Shown: positions 21,013-32,820, counted from the stretch's first letter. The stretch: DNA of 64,000 nt from Odontocerum albicorne (GCA_949825065.1 OX463844.1:3439387-3503386); one strand, 5' to 3'. The notes: generated by a model not told the origin, from the letters alone. Numbers and translations are program-made.

Positions 21013-21780
21013 TGTGTAAAACTTACACTTTTGTTTATCAGAAAAACTTACACTTATCAGAAAAAAATACACTTATCCGAAAAAGAGTAAAATGTTGATT
21101 ATTTCGACGGGAATGTATGAACTAAGGAAAAATTTATGAAGAAATAAACTTTATAGAATGTGGGGACGATGGTGAAAAAATGATTGAATGAATATGCAAG
21201 TCAAAAGCTTAAAGTAAAAGTGAAAAACGTGGACAATAGAAGATTATGTATGATTGTGGAGGAAGCGAAAATAGTGTATAGAGGTCCATTTTATCTGCAT
21301 GTATCTCAAGCGACCTAGGGTAATGATATTTATAAAAGAAATAATAATACTAAGATGTTTTTATATTTATGTCTCCGTGTTAGTTAAGTATCTCATATCC
21401 AGATATGTGAAAGGTTAAATAACAAAAAAAAGTTTTTGTAAGACAACAGGACACAGCAGCAGTTCACCTGGTTGCGAATCTTCACCTCCCAGTCAATTGA
21501 CTGGACCACTCTGGAATTCTTCGTATTGTTAGTCATTTATCTGATTCACGGACACCCATCGAGTTAAATTCCTGTTGGAATAACAATTAAATGGTATTTA
21601 TGTGTTAATGCTAACATAAAAACACTTCGGATTTCGGTTAGCTAACTATGTATATAATCTCAGGTAAAACTACTTGACATGAGAGATTATATGTACACTT
21701 TAAAAGCCTTTATAAAATATTTTAAATTTTAAATTTGTTTAACTTTATAAAATATTTTTAATTTTAAAACGCTGTTTTTT
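21013..21780. other. unassigned sequence, short tandem at 21025-21085
   Basis: Three loose copies of ACTTACACTTNTCAGAAAAA. A degraded tRNA-like segment may lie at 21460-21530 (minus). No gene is visible. Confidence 0.35.
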
Positions 21781-21789
21781 TTCTACTTA

Positions 21790-21865
21790 AGATACGACTC
21801 TACTGGTATCAAGGTTTTCACCTCGTCATCAGGGGAGCACAAACAATACTTAATCATGCTAGAAC
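21790..21865 (-). repeat. single arm of the 12200-12372 palindrome family
   Basis: CAAGGTTTTCACCTCGTCAT followed by CAGGGGAGCACAAACAATAC matches the left arm at 12250-12295. The other arm is absent. Confidence 0.55.
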
Positions 21866-22439
21866 TAGTCCGATAGACTACGCACATCTAACTGTAAACA
21901 ATTTGAGTGAGGATTGTGGGGGAAGGAAGCAGGAAATAACTTCAGCAAGCAGACTTTGGGAACATACTCGTATATGTTTACCAAGTGTTTATCACAATGT
22001 GTTGACTGGTGTTTCCCGTTGCCGTTACATGCGTGTAGTACTCGTATATCGGGCCAGCCCCGGCATACTGAATTATTCAGTCTTATTTGTGCTCCACTGA
22101 AGGGGTGTTTTGTAAGCAAATATTTCGAAAGAGGTATTCGATAATTGTTTCAATTCAATTGTAAAAAATGTGCTTTTTGGTTAGATTTTTGTAAACTTAC
22201 AAATATATTCAGATGAATATTATTGAAATTTTTTATAATATTTTTATTGGTATTATGTTTTACGTTTAATTTTTTTAACTTCACTCTTATATTCGAGTTT
22301 GATTGTTATTTAAATTCTTCATAAACTCAAGTAAAACTAGTCAAATTATCAAACCCTTGACCGATATAGTACATAACGATTAAATAAGGACTTGCAATAC
22401 GATTAAATAAGGACTTGAAATACATGAAAAAGGACACTA

Positions 22440-22850
22440 CGTTTGGAATACTCTTCGACACTATTCAACAAATCAAGATTGCTCTTCGATGATTGAGCAA
22501 ATCACTGGAATGTCTCGAGCCGCACCAAAGGAAAAAGCTATGCATCACTTCAACCCCATATTCCAGTCAAGCCGTGGTTTTCTAAATATAGAAGCACTCG
22601 GAGAGAAACAGCAATTATAAGTCAAATACGTTTTGGACATTGTTGTTCCCCTGTCCACCTGGACAGACTTCATATTAAGGATTCTTCTTTGTGTGAGAAT
22701 GGTCAGGAAGAGGGAGATCTTGAACATATCTTATTCTCCTGTTCTCTAAATACTTTTCCTTTGACCTTTAAGAAACAAACAAAAATAAATATTACTCTCC
22801 GAAAATCTTCTCTACCTGTTGAGCCTCAATATTATTTCCATAATTAATAG
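22440..22850 (+). mobile_element. non-LTR retrotransposon, ORF2 C-terminus (I/Jockey/R1-like)
   Basis: From 22555 the plus strand encodes PWFSKYRSTRRETAIISQIR, FGHCCSPVHLDRLHIKDSSL and CENGQEEGDLEHILFSCSL, i.e. the RLRFGH...P-HL-R...D-S-LC-C-GE--DL-HI-F-C pattern (a Cys/His knuckle) at the end of ORF2 in I, R1 and Jockey elements. The frame stays open until a double stop near 22842. No RT domain remains in the window; 5'-truncated. Confidence 0.8.
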
Positions 22851-22913
22851 CATCATTCATTTTATTAACCAAAATAAGATTAGCCTGTAATTAAATATTT
22901 GTATAATATATAA

Positions 22914-23020
22914 ATTTCGATAGTCATTTAAATATAAATATCGATAGTCATTTAAATTGAATATCGATATTCATTTAAATTAAATAATATAAAAATATCG
23001 ATAGTCATTTAAATTGAAAT
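22914..23020. repeat. short tandem of TATCGATAGTCATTTAAAT units
   Basis: Four copies of (A)TCGATAGTCATTTAAAT, spaced 25-40 bp, immediately upstream of the mariner insertion. Confidence 0.75.
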
Positions 23021-23105
23021 CGTTTGCTTGCTTCTTATACATTTAATTTTCATCTTATTGTAAATATTCATTTAGTTGTAAACGTTGTAGTTTAGTTGTA
23101 AAGTA

Positions 23106-23628
23106 TTAGGTGTTAACATAACTTGTGTCTATTTTTTTTCCAATTTAAAAATGAGCACCAAAAGTAAAACAAAATTGTAAATGTTATACGTCATTCGAAA
23201 GAAAATTTTCTGCTCTACAAGATATTGCATTTGCTTTTACGTTACATATATTATTTTATTTTATTACAACCCTTCAAAATGGAATGTCAAGTAGACGAAA
23301 GTGAGCATTTTCGACATCTCCTCCCGTTCGCGTTCAATCGAGGGAATAAAGCTGCCAAAGCTGCTCGCGATATTTGCGAAGTGTACGGTGAAGATGCTAT
23401 GAATTAAAGGATAGCTCGTCGATGGTTTTTGCGTTTCAAATACGGTAATTTCAACCTGAAAGACATGGAGCGTTCCGGACGACCAGTGAACTTCGATGAA
23501 AACCGCTTAAGCCATATTATTCATGAAGATTCTTTCGAATGACGTATTACATTTATCATTTAGTTTTACTTTTGGTGCTCATTTTTAAATTGGAAAAAAA
23601 AACGGATACAACTTATGTTAACACCCAA
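23106..23628 (+). mobile_element. mariner relic with ~110-bp inverted ends
   Basis: Flanked by TA (23104-23105, 23629-23630). The first ~110 bp and last ~105 bp are reverse complements with minor differences (TTAGGTGTTAACATAACTTG at the left end). Only 523 bp long against about 1.3 kb for a complete mariner, so most of the transposase gene has been deleted and the ends face each other like a MITE. Confidence 0.9.
23278..23541 (+). pseudogene. mariner transposase, N-terminal third only
   Basis: ATG at 23278 opens a frame with HFRHLLPFAFNRGNKAAKAA, a R-(I)C-VYGEDA-(N) helix-turn-helix and, after an in-frame TAA at 23405-23407, ARRWFLRFKYGNFNLKDMER and SGRPV. This is the paired-like DNA-binding domain and the GRP hinge of a mariner transposase. 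The DD34D catalytic domain is missing. The TAA stands where mariners usually have a Glu/Arg codon, so even the N-terminal product is split. Confidence 0.85.
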
Positions 23629-23630
23629 TA

Positions 23631-24734
23631 GTTGAACTCCATAGTATTTCACTAGATAACAATAATCCTGGACCGAGTTAATTTAGCATACTCAAAATAC
23701 GACGGATGCGCCAACTAACAAGATCCTATGAAGTGTACATCACTTGACACTAGCGTATACTACTTCATATATAGGAATTCACATCCCTTATTCATAAAGA
23801 AGAACAAATCAAAAACCCGAGATTGTGTCAACCCCAAAATTTCCTAGATGAGGTATCCATTCATATTTAAATATCATCAAGACTAAATAAAAGTATTTCA
23901 ATCACAAAAATAAACCCCTTCTAAATATAGAATATTTAAAGAAACAAAGAATTTTTACCTTTCCAATTAGTAATTTGACAAAGCCATTCCGGTTTAATAA
24001 AAAAATAAGCCTATTCAGAACCCATTCCGTCGGTGAACCACATTCAGAAAGGGAGAGAAAGAAAAAGTCCTGACCAGATAGCATTCCTAAAAAGCCTTCA
24101 CAATTGATTTTCTGTTATACGTATCCATCTGAAAATATCCAGTTATTGAGAGCAAAATTTTCACAAGGCTTGTATTAAAGGACGGAGGTATTTTTTCTAA
24201 AGATCTATTACCAAAAAGGGATTAATTGCTTTCGCCCTCTCTTCCGCATAAAGGAGGGTTTTGCTCAATAACATTGATTGCCCGTTGAGAAAAAAAAAAA
24301 AGAAAAACGAATGGTTCATTCGTCCTTAATTTATCGAAAAAGTTCTTTTCAGAAATTCAAACGTCTCGAGAGTAGGTTTCTTTTTGTTTTTTTTTCTTGC
24401 GTTCTTCTTTCTCTTACTGTCATTATTGAAAAGATCGAAAAAGGTAAGGCCAGATTTAGCTAAAAAAAAGGTATACGACTAATGGAATTCGGGAGAGACT
24501 ATTAATTTACTCAAGTAAATTACCCCTTATTAGGAATATTGCTAATTTCCACATCTTTTTAAATACTGGTTGACAAATAATCAAAATATACCATGATTAA
24601 ATTAATTATCAACTTTTTTGATGATGTCAACTCATGGTGATAGAAAAATTTTTAATAATGAGTAAATTCTGCTTTTTAGGTAGCATTTTTCGCAAATGAT
24701 GGAATATCTACAAGGGATGTCGAATGGCATGTAG
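23631..24734. other. unassigned AT-rich sequence
   Basis: No gene or repeat copy is recognised. Poly-A/T-rich tracts at 24290 and 24380. Confidence 0.4.
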
Positions 24735-25085
24735 TGATAAGAAATAAACTCGATGGGGTACTAGAATATATAAATTCGAACCGGGTACTATCAAAATCGG
24801 TCCACGTGATAGTCTACAACAGTATTTAAGTACTTTTGACGTATGGGCGCGAAATTTGGACGTGAAACTAGACTGAAAACTGCTGAATAAATGCTGTAGA
24901 AATACGTGCACTGTGAATACATAGTGTAACAAAATATGACAGAATACGTAATGTAGTGATAAACGATGAATCGAACTTAAGGCTGATGTGTTAAGTGTGA
25001 TGAAGAAGAGAACTCTGAAATGGTTATGGAAGTGAAACGTGGACGTGGAATATGACTGATGAATGATGTAAAAATGCACGGACCA
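24735..25085 (+). mobile_element. LINE B fragment
   Basis: Contains the ATGCTGTAGAAATACGTGCA ... TATGACAGAATACG ... GATGAAGAAGAG blocks of the family. The 138-codon open frame on the opposite strand is a shadow of this repeat. Confidence 0.7.
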
Positions 25086-25348
25086 TATTTCAATTTTGTA
25101 TCCCGCTAATTTCAAATTTGGCATTTGATTTATAAATTTAATTTCAGAAACAACATTACTTTATATAGTTCATGTATTCGTATTTTCATTTTAAATGTAT
25201 TTTAGTCGAACGGAATACTAGAAAAGTTAATTTAGTTTTGCTGTAAGTTTCGATGTTTTTAAAATGGCATTTTTTTTCCAAAACTATTCTACATAATTTA
25301 TTTGGCAATTAAATAAATAAAGATTTATTGATAACAAAATAGTATGTA

Positions 25349-26270
25349 CGAGGGTCATCCAGAAAGTAAGATTACAACATTTATGTAGGAACGAAAAATG
25401 CTTGTATTTAATTGAAATTCACAGGATACTTCACAAATATATTAAACAATTTTCAACGTAATCCCGTCGAGATCGGGACATTTCTGTAGTCGGGGCACCA
25501 GCTTTTGTATGCCAGTGTCATAGACCTCCGCCGCCAGCTCTTTCAGCCACTTCTTCACAGCTTCCTCGATCTCCTGATCATTGAAAAATTGCTGGGGTGT
25601 AGTGACACACTCACGTCTTATCCCTCGTCACGATAGAGTCCAGAAAAGCTTCTCCCTTCTGTGCAAAACGATCCAAAAATTCACGCGCGGCGGTCACGCG
25701 ATTTTGACGGTGCTCCGGTGTGAGCATTCTGGGTACCCATCTCGCACACAACTTCTTGTATCCAAATTTTTGACACAATATTACCAAAGAGACTTTGAGA
25801 AATGTCAGGAAATTCTTAGTGAAGGTCGTCAAGCGTCACACAGCGGTCATTTAGCACTAGTTCTTCAATTTTTTGCACAAATTTGTCAGAAATCACTGCC
25901 TTGCCTCGTCGTGAGTATCAGTACGGCTTTTTTTGAACAACCTAACCCACTTCGTGACATGTTGTCGACTCATCACATCATTACCATAAACTTCCACGAG
26001 CTTTTGATCGATTTTCGCAGCGGTATTGCTCTGCAAAGTCAAAAAACTGATGACCGCGCGGGTCTCGCACGGACGAGAGTTGGCGGGAGCGCACGACGAC
26101 CTCTCCATCAGAAGAATTTACTGTGACTGAACAAAATGGCCGACAAACACGTGGAATCAAACAAACTGACCGTTAGGATCCCCCCCTACATGCCAGGTGC
26201 ACCAACTTTGAAACAAAAAATTTACCCGGCCCCAGGAACCCTTGTAACTTTAGTTTCTGGATGACCCTCG
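25349..26270 (-). mobile_element. mariner relic, 922 bp, internally deleted
   Basis: TA at 25347-25348 and 26271-26272. Inverted ends CGAGGGTCATCCAGAAAGTA and AGTTTCTGGATGACCCTCG, the classical mariner terminus. The gene runs on the minus strand. The middle of the gene is missing. Confidence 0.92.
25440..26108 (-). pseudogene. mariner transposase with catalytic core deleted
   Basis: Minus strand from 26108: CETRAVISFLTLQSNTAAKI, then a VYGNDVMSRQHVTKWVRLFK helix-turn-helix, then (after a gap and frameshift) LGYKKLCARWVPRMLTPEH-type text (here FGYKKLCARW), REFLDRFAQKGEAFLDSIVT, RDKT in place of the GDETW motif that carries the first catalytic Asp, and directly on to the C-terminal NDQEIEEAVKKWLKELAAEV and a LVPRLQKC segment (about 25590-25440). 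The region between the first and third catalytic Asp is lost. Inactive. Confidence 0.88.
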
Positions 26271-27844
26271 TATATATGTTATATCCCAAGATTACCTATA
26301 CTCGAATATTTAAGGACAGTGTCGAAGAAAATACATTCAAGAGAGAAGGTATCAAGAACATAGAATTTCGTTGCACGAAGGCACATCGACGGGTTTATTG
26401 TTTTAAAGCAAACTCTTTCAACCAACCAGAAAGGAGATGGTAATATTGTACCAATTGGTAAAAAAACATTTTTAGGCTACACACAAAAAAAATAATTTTG
26501 AAGTAAAGAAATGGATTAAAAATACAAAACATTTTTTATAGCGACAATGGTTAAAAAGGGGGAAGAATAGGGAAAGAAAAATATAATTGACGTGGAATTA
26601 TGAAAGACACGGCGTGTCATTGAAGAGAGATAAAATGGTTTTTAAGCCACTTTTTGAAGTAAACCAATAAGGGTGCAAGGTTAATAGTTGTCGTTCCGGA
26701 GGCTCGTGGTTGAGGATCCTCTCGACATTCCATTGTTAATTTTTCTTTGTCGTCAGTTTGTTCATGTTTATTTTAACTTTTCTCTTTTATAAGAGAGTAA
26801 GCCGTTGCTGGTGCAAACTCACCAGCCACGTCGCTGTACTGGTTTCAATGGCACCGTGAAGTGACACGATCTGAGCCCACTGGCATGGTTTTTTCGTTTT
26901 TTGAAAGGATATTTAATATATGACCAAATTCAAAGTTATCTTTATAACCTCGAACACTAGGCGTAAAAAAAACTTGCTTAATTCGAGGGGAGTAGTCCAG
27001 CGCTGTATGCTGTTTAGGTTTACTGTAATTGGTAGCTGTAAAAAATGAATTAGTAGTGTATTTTTCTTTCCGTGTGAATAACAAGAGTGACGCTCGGTGT
27101 GGTGAGGTGCGGACTGTCTATTTTGAGACGGTCTCGTATCGTATTAATAACTGTGTATAATATTAATTTTTATTTCTAACAATTTTGAGCTGTGCATACT
27201 AATGTGTTATTCGAATGGTCTTATTGTGTTCTATGTATCGTTTAATTTGGTTTTATTGTAATTTTTATGAATTGACAATAATTTTTCTTTGTAATAAATG
27301 AAACACTTACTACTTGTTTTTTTTTTAAACATATTGTTGTAAGGAATCAGTACATCATGACATTGGTATAAAAAATAAATAATCTATTTACGAAAATATT
27401 TTTCAGTAGAGTTTTTAATTATTCATAATATTTTCAATATATTTTCTATCTTTCCATTCAGTATACAATTTAAATCTGCTTCAAAAGAAAATACTGCCTT
27501 AAAACTGTCAGGAAAGTTATTTCAAATATTGCAGCTGCTTTTCAAATCATTTTCAATCAGAGTGAACGTGTATCGAACTGAGTTCACAAAGTATATACAT
27601 ACACGTATTGTAGAATAGATACTTGTAGAGTCATATTGAATAGAATGACGGAGATGAAATCTCGAAACAAGAGGAATATTATCGAGACATATTGAAATTC
27701 AAAAATCCATATTTTCTTGAATTGAATAAAAATATGTTTCAATAACTGGACAAAATTATTTTGCAGCATTAGTAATTTCAATAAAGAAAACAAAGACAAT
27801 GGAGCACTAAAGCATGTAACTCGAACTGGACCTTATAAACAATT
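26271..27844. other. unassigned sequence
   Basis: 26640-27130 is less AT-rich than its surroundings and unique in the window, but no protein family is recognised. 27310-27830 is AT-rich. A gene exon or regulatory sequence cannot be excluded. Confidence 0.4.
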
Positions 27845-27852
27845 GCTTAGAT

Positions 27853-28247
27853 CAGGGGTCTACAAACTACGGCCCGCGAGCACCACTAATCCGGCCCGTC
27901 ATAGTTTATTTAGATTACATTGTAAAATTTACAATGTAAGTAAATCATACAAAATAATAACCAGATGTCTTTGTTTAACGACCAATTAAGAAACACAATA
28001 ACTGACATACGTTATGAAATTGAACATTTTAACTGTAATTAAAGATATGAGAACGGTGCGGAGTTTCCCCCCGCTTCCTGCGCCATAGATATCTCACTCG
28101 CCGGCTAGTCGCAATACGAAAATTTGTGCGTAATTCAAAACTACAGTATGTTGGTATGATGAGCTAGCTAGGTCTTGGCCCTTGGGACTTAGTTGAGGAG
28201 TCAGTGTGGCAGTTAGTCAGTCAGTCTAAAAATTTTGGATACCCCTG
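27853..28247. mobile_element. hAT MITE with perfect 8-bp target duplication
   Basis: GCTTAGAT flanks both ends (27845-27852, 28248-28255). Termini CAGGGGTCTACAAACTACGG and (inverted) CAGGGGTATCCAAAATTT, the CAGGGGT end common in hAT elements. 395 bp, no transposase frame. GC-richer centre at 28060-28120. Confidence 0.9.
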
Positions 28248-28319
28248 GCTTAGATAATAGTTCACAAGTAGTATTTTTGTGTATAGTATATAAGTTAAAA
28301 AAACTTAAAAAGTGTCAAC

Positions 28320-28765
28320 TTTGATGTATGTTATTAAAACGTGGACCTGGAAAAACTAGAATAAATGCTGAAAAAATGCGTGTATTGAGAAGAAAGTATG
28401 AAGTGACAATAATAAAATACAAAAGAAAGTGATTAAGGATAAAGAAGTACAAAGAAGAGCACACTGATATGATGTGGGCATGTGAATCGAATGAATTAAG
28501 AAATACTAATAAAATAAATATATAGTGCAAATGTGAGTGGCAGGCGGGTGAGAGGAGACCAAGGAAAGTATGATTGGATCAAGTGAATGCCATTTTGAAA
28601 GAATGGAACATAAAAAGTTAGAGACATTGTATAGTAGAAGTTGTATGAGAAGGTGTATGGATGTAAAAGAGGTTAAGGGTATGTTGAAATAGGAAAGTTT
28701 AGTGCTCCAACTCTATTCCTATACCATATACTCCGATAGGAAAATGGCCTGACGGAATATGTAGT
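28320..28765 (+). mobile_element. LINE B fragment
   Basis: Contiguous with the family consensus from the upstream CTGGAAAAACTAGAATAAATG block to the 3' end (TATGAGAAGGTGTATGGATG ... ATAGGAAAATGGC). Confidence 0.75.
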
Positions 28766-28909
28766 AATTTCAAGTGTCTTTAGAGCCTTTATTGTTTGAT
28801 ATCAAATACCACAATTTAGAGTTTGAAAATAAAAATTTAAAGAAAAAAAAGTCATATTTATACTTAAATGTGACACAAAATATACTTACATTTAATCTCT
28901 TTCATACTT

Positions 28910-29330
28910 TAAGAAAAATATATATCTGATATTGGTTGGTTGGGTACGTAGAGAGAACAGTTATTCGCTCTTTCTATATTCATTCTCCTTATCATATAGC
29001 TTATTATATTTCTCTTACTCCTTTGAATTCGTTCACTTGGTTCAACCATACTTTTCTCGGTCATTTTCTTCCACGACTCCCACTTATGCTTGCGTTATAA
29101 ATTTGTTAAGTCAGTCTTTAGTCACTCATCCGTTCAATATGTCCAAACCTACTAAATGAGCTCTTTTCACCGTACATAATGTCAGTATTTATCTTCCATT
29201 CATACTAAATAATTAAATTCCATAATCTGTTATTTATCGACACACCATGTTAGTTTCTCAATGTAAGCATTTCCACTCCATTTATTCGGCTCCTTTCTTT
29301 CATTTTCAACGTTCACGTTTTACTCTCATA
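28910..29330 (-). mobile_element. LINE B fragment (minus strand)
   Basis: The reverse complement carries the DQVN/GRGR region (29040-29090) and the KKSTLKWFGHVERMN-like region (29130-29165), both diverged. Confidence 0.6.
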
Positions 29331-29459
29331 TCAACGTTGCCGCTTTTTTTAACCATAATTTAGCAGATCTAGACATTGCTTAGTTTGAATATATACCTTT
29401 TATGTACCTTATTGACTATATCTCGTTCCACCTTTCCATCGTCTGAGAATATACTCCAA

Positions 29460-29715
29460 TTTCAAGTCAGTAATGTAACGTGTTTCATATCTGATTTTTC
29501 TTTCCTCTTCACTGCCCCTTCCTTTTACCTTTGATTAATGATATCTGTCTTTTATTTTACCATGTATATTGTTCATGGATTTTGTACAGGTAAATAATGA
29601 TTTGAATATTTCTGTGACCATGTTACTCCCTTTATGTATATTTGGATGGTTGAAAAAGTTTGACGCCTGGCAATAAGCCCGACAGATTGTTTTACAATGA
29701 AGTATTACAATAAAA
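29460..29715 (+). mobile_element. LINE A 3' UTR
   Basis: CAAGTCAGTAATGTAACGTG to GCAATAAGCCCGACAGATTG, matching 4535-4840 and 35900-36220. No coding part retained. Confidence 0.7.
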
Positions 29716-30291
29716 AAAGAAATACTGCTTCCTAAATAAGATAAGTTCAAAGCTGATACAAGTGTATTAAAATACTTAATAATTTGTTTTATCGAAAAAA
29801 AAACAGAACATCAGTACAAAAAAGCCGATTCAAAATAGATACAATACTTTTCATTTGAAGACTCGACGCATTTGTTGAAAATATTAAATTTACACCGTTG
29901 AAAGCTGAGAGCTTAAAAGATATTTTAAAATAAGAGTGACAGACCACCCATACGGGTATATACTCCGGACTGACATAAAACACACGGCTCTGCACCTTTC
30001 TCAACTTGAGTCTCCCCCATTTATCTTCGAAATCTACCTTACACCATTTTATGGCAGTTAAGTCGTAAAGATTAATTTGGTAGCATCAATAAAATGGTCG
30101 TTGTTATGTTGGTTAGCTCTTTCTTAGTTAATCATGATTGATTGGTTCATAAATTGTGAATCTTGCGCTTTTCCTTTGAGCTCTTTCATTTTTTATAGAT
30201 CTATTGATTATATTAAAGAAAATAGTTATGTGAATTTCAGATAAATATTTAAAATGAAGCTTGTTTGGCAAAGATACAGAGGCATATTAAC
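29716..30291. other. unassigned AT-rich sequence
   Basis: No gene or repeat copy is recognised. Confidence 0.4.
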
Positions 30292-30490
30292 GACCTCCGT
30301 GGCCTGGTGGTAAGACACTTGTCTGCCGATCCGGAGGTTGCGGGTTCGATCCCCGCTGGAACCCAGATTTTTTAAATTGGATTCCAGTCTGGTTAACACT
30401 TAGGGCCTATAAAAACATCTTTCTGGTTGGTTGGAAGAGATTGCCACATAGCAATCAACTCGCCAGTTTAAAAAAAAATATGTATATATA
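30292..30490 (+). mobile_element. SINE A, well-preserved copy
   Basis: tRNA-like head: A-box-like TGGCCTGGTGGTAAGACACT and B-box GGTTCGATCCC. It is followed by a TCCAGTCTGGTTAACACTTA body and a TTGGAAGAGATTGCCACATA tail. The tail resembles the 3' end of LINE A (GGTTGGAAGAGATTGCCGCC), which suggests LINE A supplied the retroposition machinery. Confidence 0.8.
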
Positions 30491-30589
30491 TATATTGCTA
30501 AATATATTCAAATAGCTGAAAAATAACGAAGAATGATTTAAAACACTTAAAACGTTTTTATTTTAATAATAAAAGGAAAATTTCCATAG

Positions 30590-30645
30590 TATCGTTCAGA
30601 CTTTCCTTAAGGGCACTCTTACTTGGGAGTCAATCCCTTTATTGT
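30590..30645 (-). mobile_element. short LINE F remnant
   Basis: CCTTAAGGGCACTCTTACTT resembles the LINE F block at 43640-43670. Only ~50 bp. Confidence 0.35.
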
Positions 30646-30796
30646 TCAAATATTAAAAAATATATTATATATATATCGAAACAAACAAAAATAGTGTAAG
30701 GATAGAAAGGTAGTGGCTGAGATCATTACATAAGGTACAATAAAACCTATGTAGATCTTCCGATAGTACATGGGGTTTTAATTATATGTAGTAATC

Positions 30797-31535
30797 AGGG
30801 CTGTGAAGTCGGATGAAAATTTACCGACTCCGACTCCGGATTTATTTTATACACCGACTCCGACTCCGACTCCAACTCTTGACTCTGACTTAAATTTTTA
30901 TTTTATTTTATAATTTACTGCGTCTACCTAATGTATTTATATTGACTTAGTAATAATGGATAGAGGTATAAATAAAAAATTTATTATATTCGTACACAAA
31001 TGAAACAATTTAATAAAAAAATATATAAACAATACGCATTAAGCAATATCTTCACACTAAAATAATATTAAAAATATATATTAATATTTAAAAAAGAATT
31101 AAATAAAACTTTTAAAATAATTAGAAAAACAACACAGGTAGGTATTAAAAAAATAAGAAAACACTTTAAAATTAAAAGGTTGCTTCATTTGTTTTCATAC
31201 GTTAACTTAATCTTATTTATATTGTTTATTATTTTTTTTATTCAATATTGAATAGAACACAAGATTTTTGAGAACGCCCGAATGCGGCGGCATCTTCCGA
31301 AGTAATTAACGAATATCGTATGCTGATATAATACACTAACAATATTTTGGCATGGACACGCCGCGCGTGTTTTGAGCATGAAGCAGATGTTCACATGGAC
31401 ACGCCAGGCGTGTTCTCAGCATTGGATGAGTTAAAGAAAATGTTAAAATAATTAAACGGAGTCGGAGTCGGTCGATTTTTTCCGACTCCGACTCCGCCTA
31501 AAATGTTCCGACTCCACGACTCCGACTCCGAATTG
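30797..31535. mobile_element. GACTCC-rich element (probable hAT-class, right end incomplete)
   Basis: Starts CAGGGCTGTGAAGTCGGATG, with clusters of the hexamer GACTCC/GGAGTC at 30825-30890 and 31455-31535 in opposite orientation. The CAGGGCTGTG start and GGAGTCGGA-rich ends are typical of a widespread hAT-like element. The right terminus that should mirror CAGGGCTGTG is missing. The centre holds two copies of a CATGGACACGCC(G/A)..CGTGTT phrase (31352, 31396). Confidence 0.65.
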
Positions 31536-31887
31536 ATAAAGTTGGTAGTAATGTCCATATATAGTATGTATAGGTATTAATTTTGATAAGATCTCCAAAG
31601 AAGTTATATCTTGACGTGCTTCGTGAAGCTACGAGTACATACGTCATATTTATATCTGATGTTAATAGATCAGCAACGGCAAAAGCTCTGCCATAATATT
31701 CCCTGTTGGATCGATTCAAAATAATACATCTACCGACCTCAAAGTTGTACTTCTCGCCGAAGTAAATCTCCCAGACACAGATTCGAAAGATACAATGAAG
31801 ACATCCCATTAAGGGACTCGAATACAAAAAGACATTGTTTGAAATTAATGAACATAGAACAATAACATATTTAATTTTAATACACAA
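31498..31887 (-). other. 129-codon open frame of unknown nature
   Basis: Runs from 31887 down to 31498, its last third overlapping the GACTCC repeat (SIRSRSRGVGTF at the C-terminus). The middle (GEKYNFEVGRCIILNRSNRE, YYGRAFAVADLLTSDINMTY) has more complex composition than random AT-rich DNA but no family is recognised. It is unlikely to be a gene as it stands because the C-terminus is encoded by transposon end repeats; it may contain an exon or a transposon fragment. Confidence 0.25.
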
Positions 31888-31933
31888 TAATTAAAATTGT
31901 TTAAATAACTCTGGTATCACTTCGTGAAATTCT

Positions 31934-32195
31934 ATAATTAATATTAAATTAAAACAAGGTTACTTTGTTTTATTCTACCATATTTATGGTAAATAACAAC
32001 GTATTTCAACACAGAATAGACATTTGTACACTATTTTACTATAAATAACACACATCATAATGCAATCAACATATACTTCAGCTTTTGACAACTCACCTGA
32101 TGATGACGCAGCGAGTGTTGGAATGCATTGTGATTTGCAATAAATAAAGTAGAATAAAACAAAGTAACCATATTTTAATTTTATATTAAAAATTG
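31934..32195. repeat. inverted-repeat element with 21-bp perfect inner arms
   Basis: GGTTACTTTGTTTTATTCTA (from 31956) is repeated inverted at 32149-32169 and the similarity extends outward imperfectly for ~25 bp more. The interior ends with CACCTGATGATGACGCAGCG ... GCAATAAATAAAG, resembling the tail of a retroelement. Confidence 0.55.
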
Positions 32196-32820
32196 TTAAT
32201 ATGTATGGCGTACCCTGTTTGACGAAACAAGTGTTACAAAAAATATTCAAATGATTATACTGCTCTAAATTGAACGCTCATATCACACGCAGAACACTGT
32301 ACCTGCAAAAAGTGGTTTGCCTTAGTACACCGTTTTATTAACATATTTCAGTTTATGATGAGTGAATACTACGAGAATTCCAAGATTTTAACCCTAATGT
32401 CTAACGAATAACTTAACACTTCGTATAGGGAAACCAGCGTTGCAAAGAATATTAAAATTGCGTAACTAAACTAGTTTGGACATTGACTTCCTATGCAGTA
32501 TATTGATCTAGTAAATAATGCCCTTTTCAATTATTCGATGAAATGTTAAAGAATGGAATGGAATGTTGATAACCAAGTTCAGATGGCTGAATGGTGTGGC
32601 AAACGACTGTTCCTCAATGGGGTTAACAAATTGTAGAAGGAATTCTGATGCTAGAGATGAGTGGCAGATGATCGTGCCGGAAGCCTAGACTCATCTTAGG
32701 TTCGAGTGTTGAGTGCTGATGATGATGGAGAATGAATGTGTATGTAACCTATCGCAGGAATGTTGTTAATGGTGGTTAAAGCCATACTTTCAAAGCTTAC
32801 AATGATTATAGTTATAACTA
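32196..32820. other. unassigned sequence
   Basis: No gene or repeat copy is recognised. 32520-32760 is slightly GC-richer. Confidence 0.4.

Noticed and set aside
24708..25124. 138-codon minus-strand gene
   Set aside because: Antisense shadow of a LINE B fragment.
25349..25360. the mariner with CGAGGG ends as the source of the TACGAGTA octamers
   Set aside because: Mariners usually leave 3-bp footprints rather than 4; a Minos-like Tc1 element fits better, though this mariner cannot be fully excluded.
25581..26126. 181-codon plus-strand gene
   Set aside because: Antisense of the mariner transposase remnant, whose minus-strand reading matches the family.
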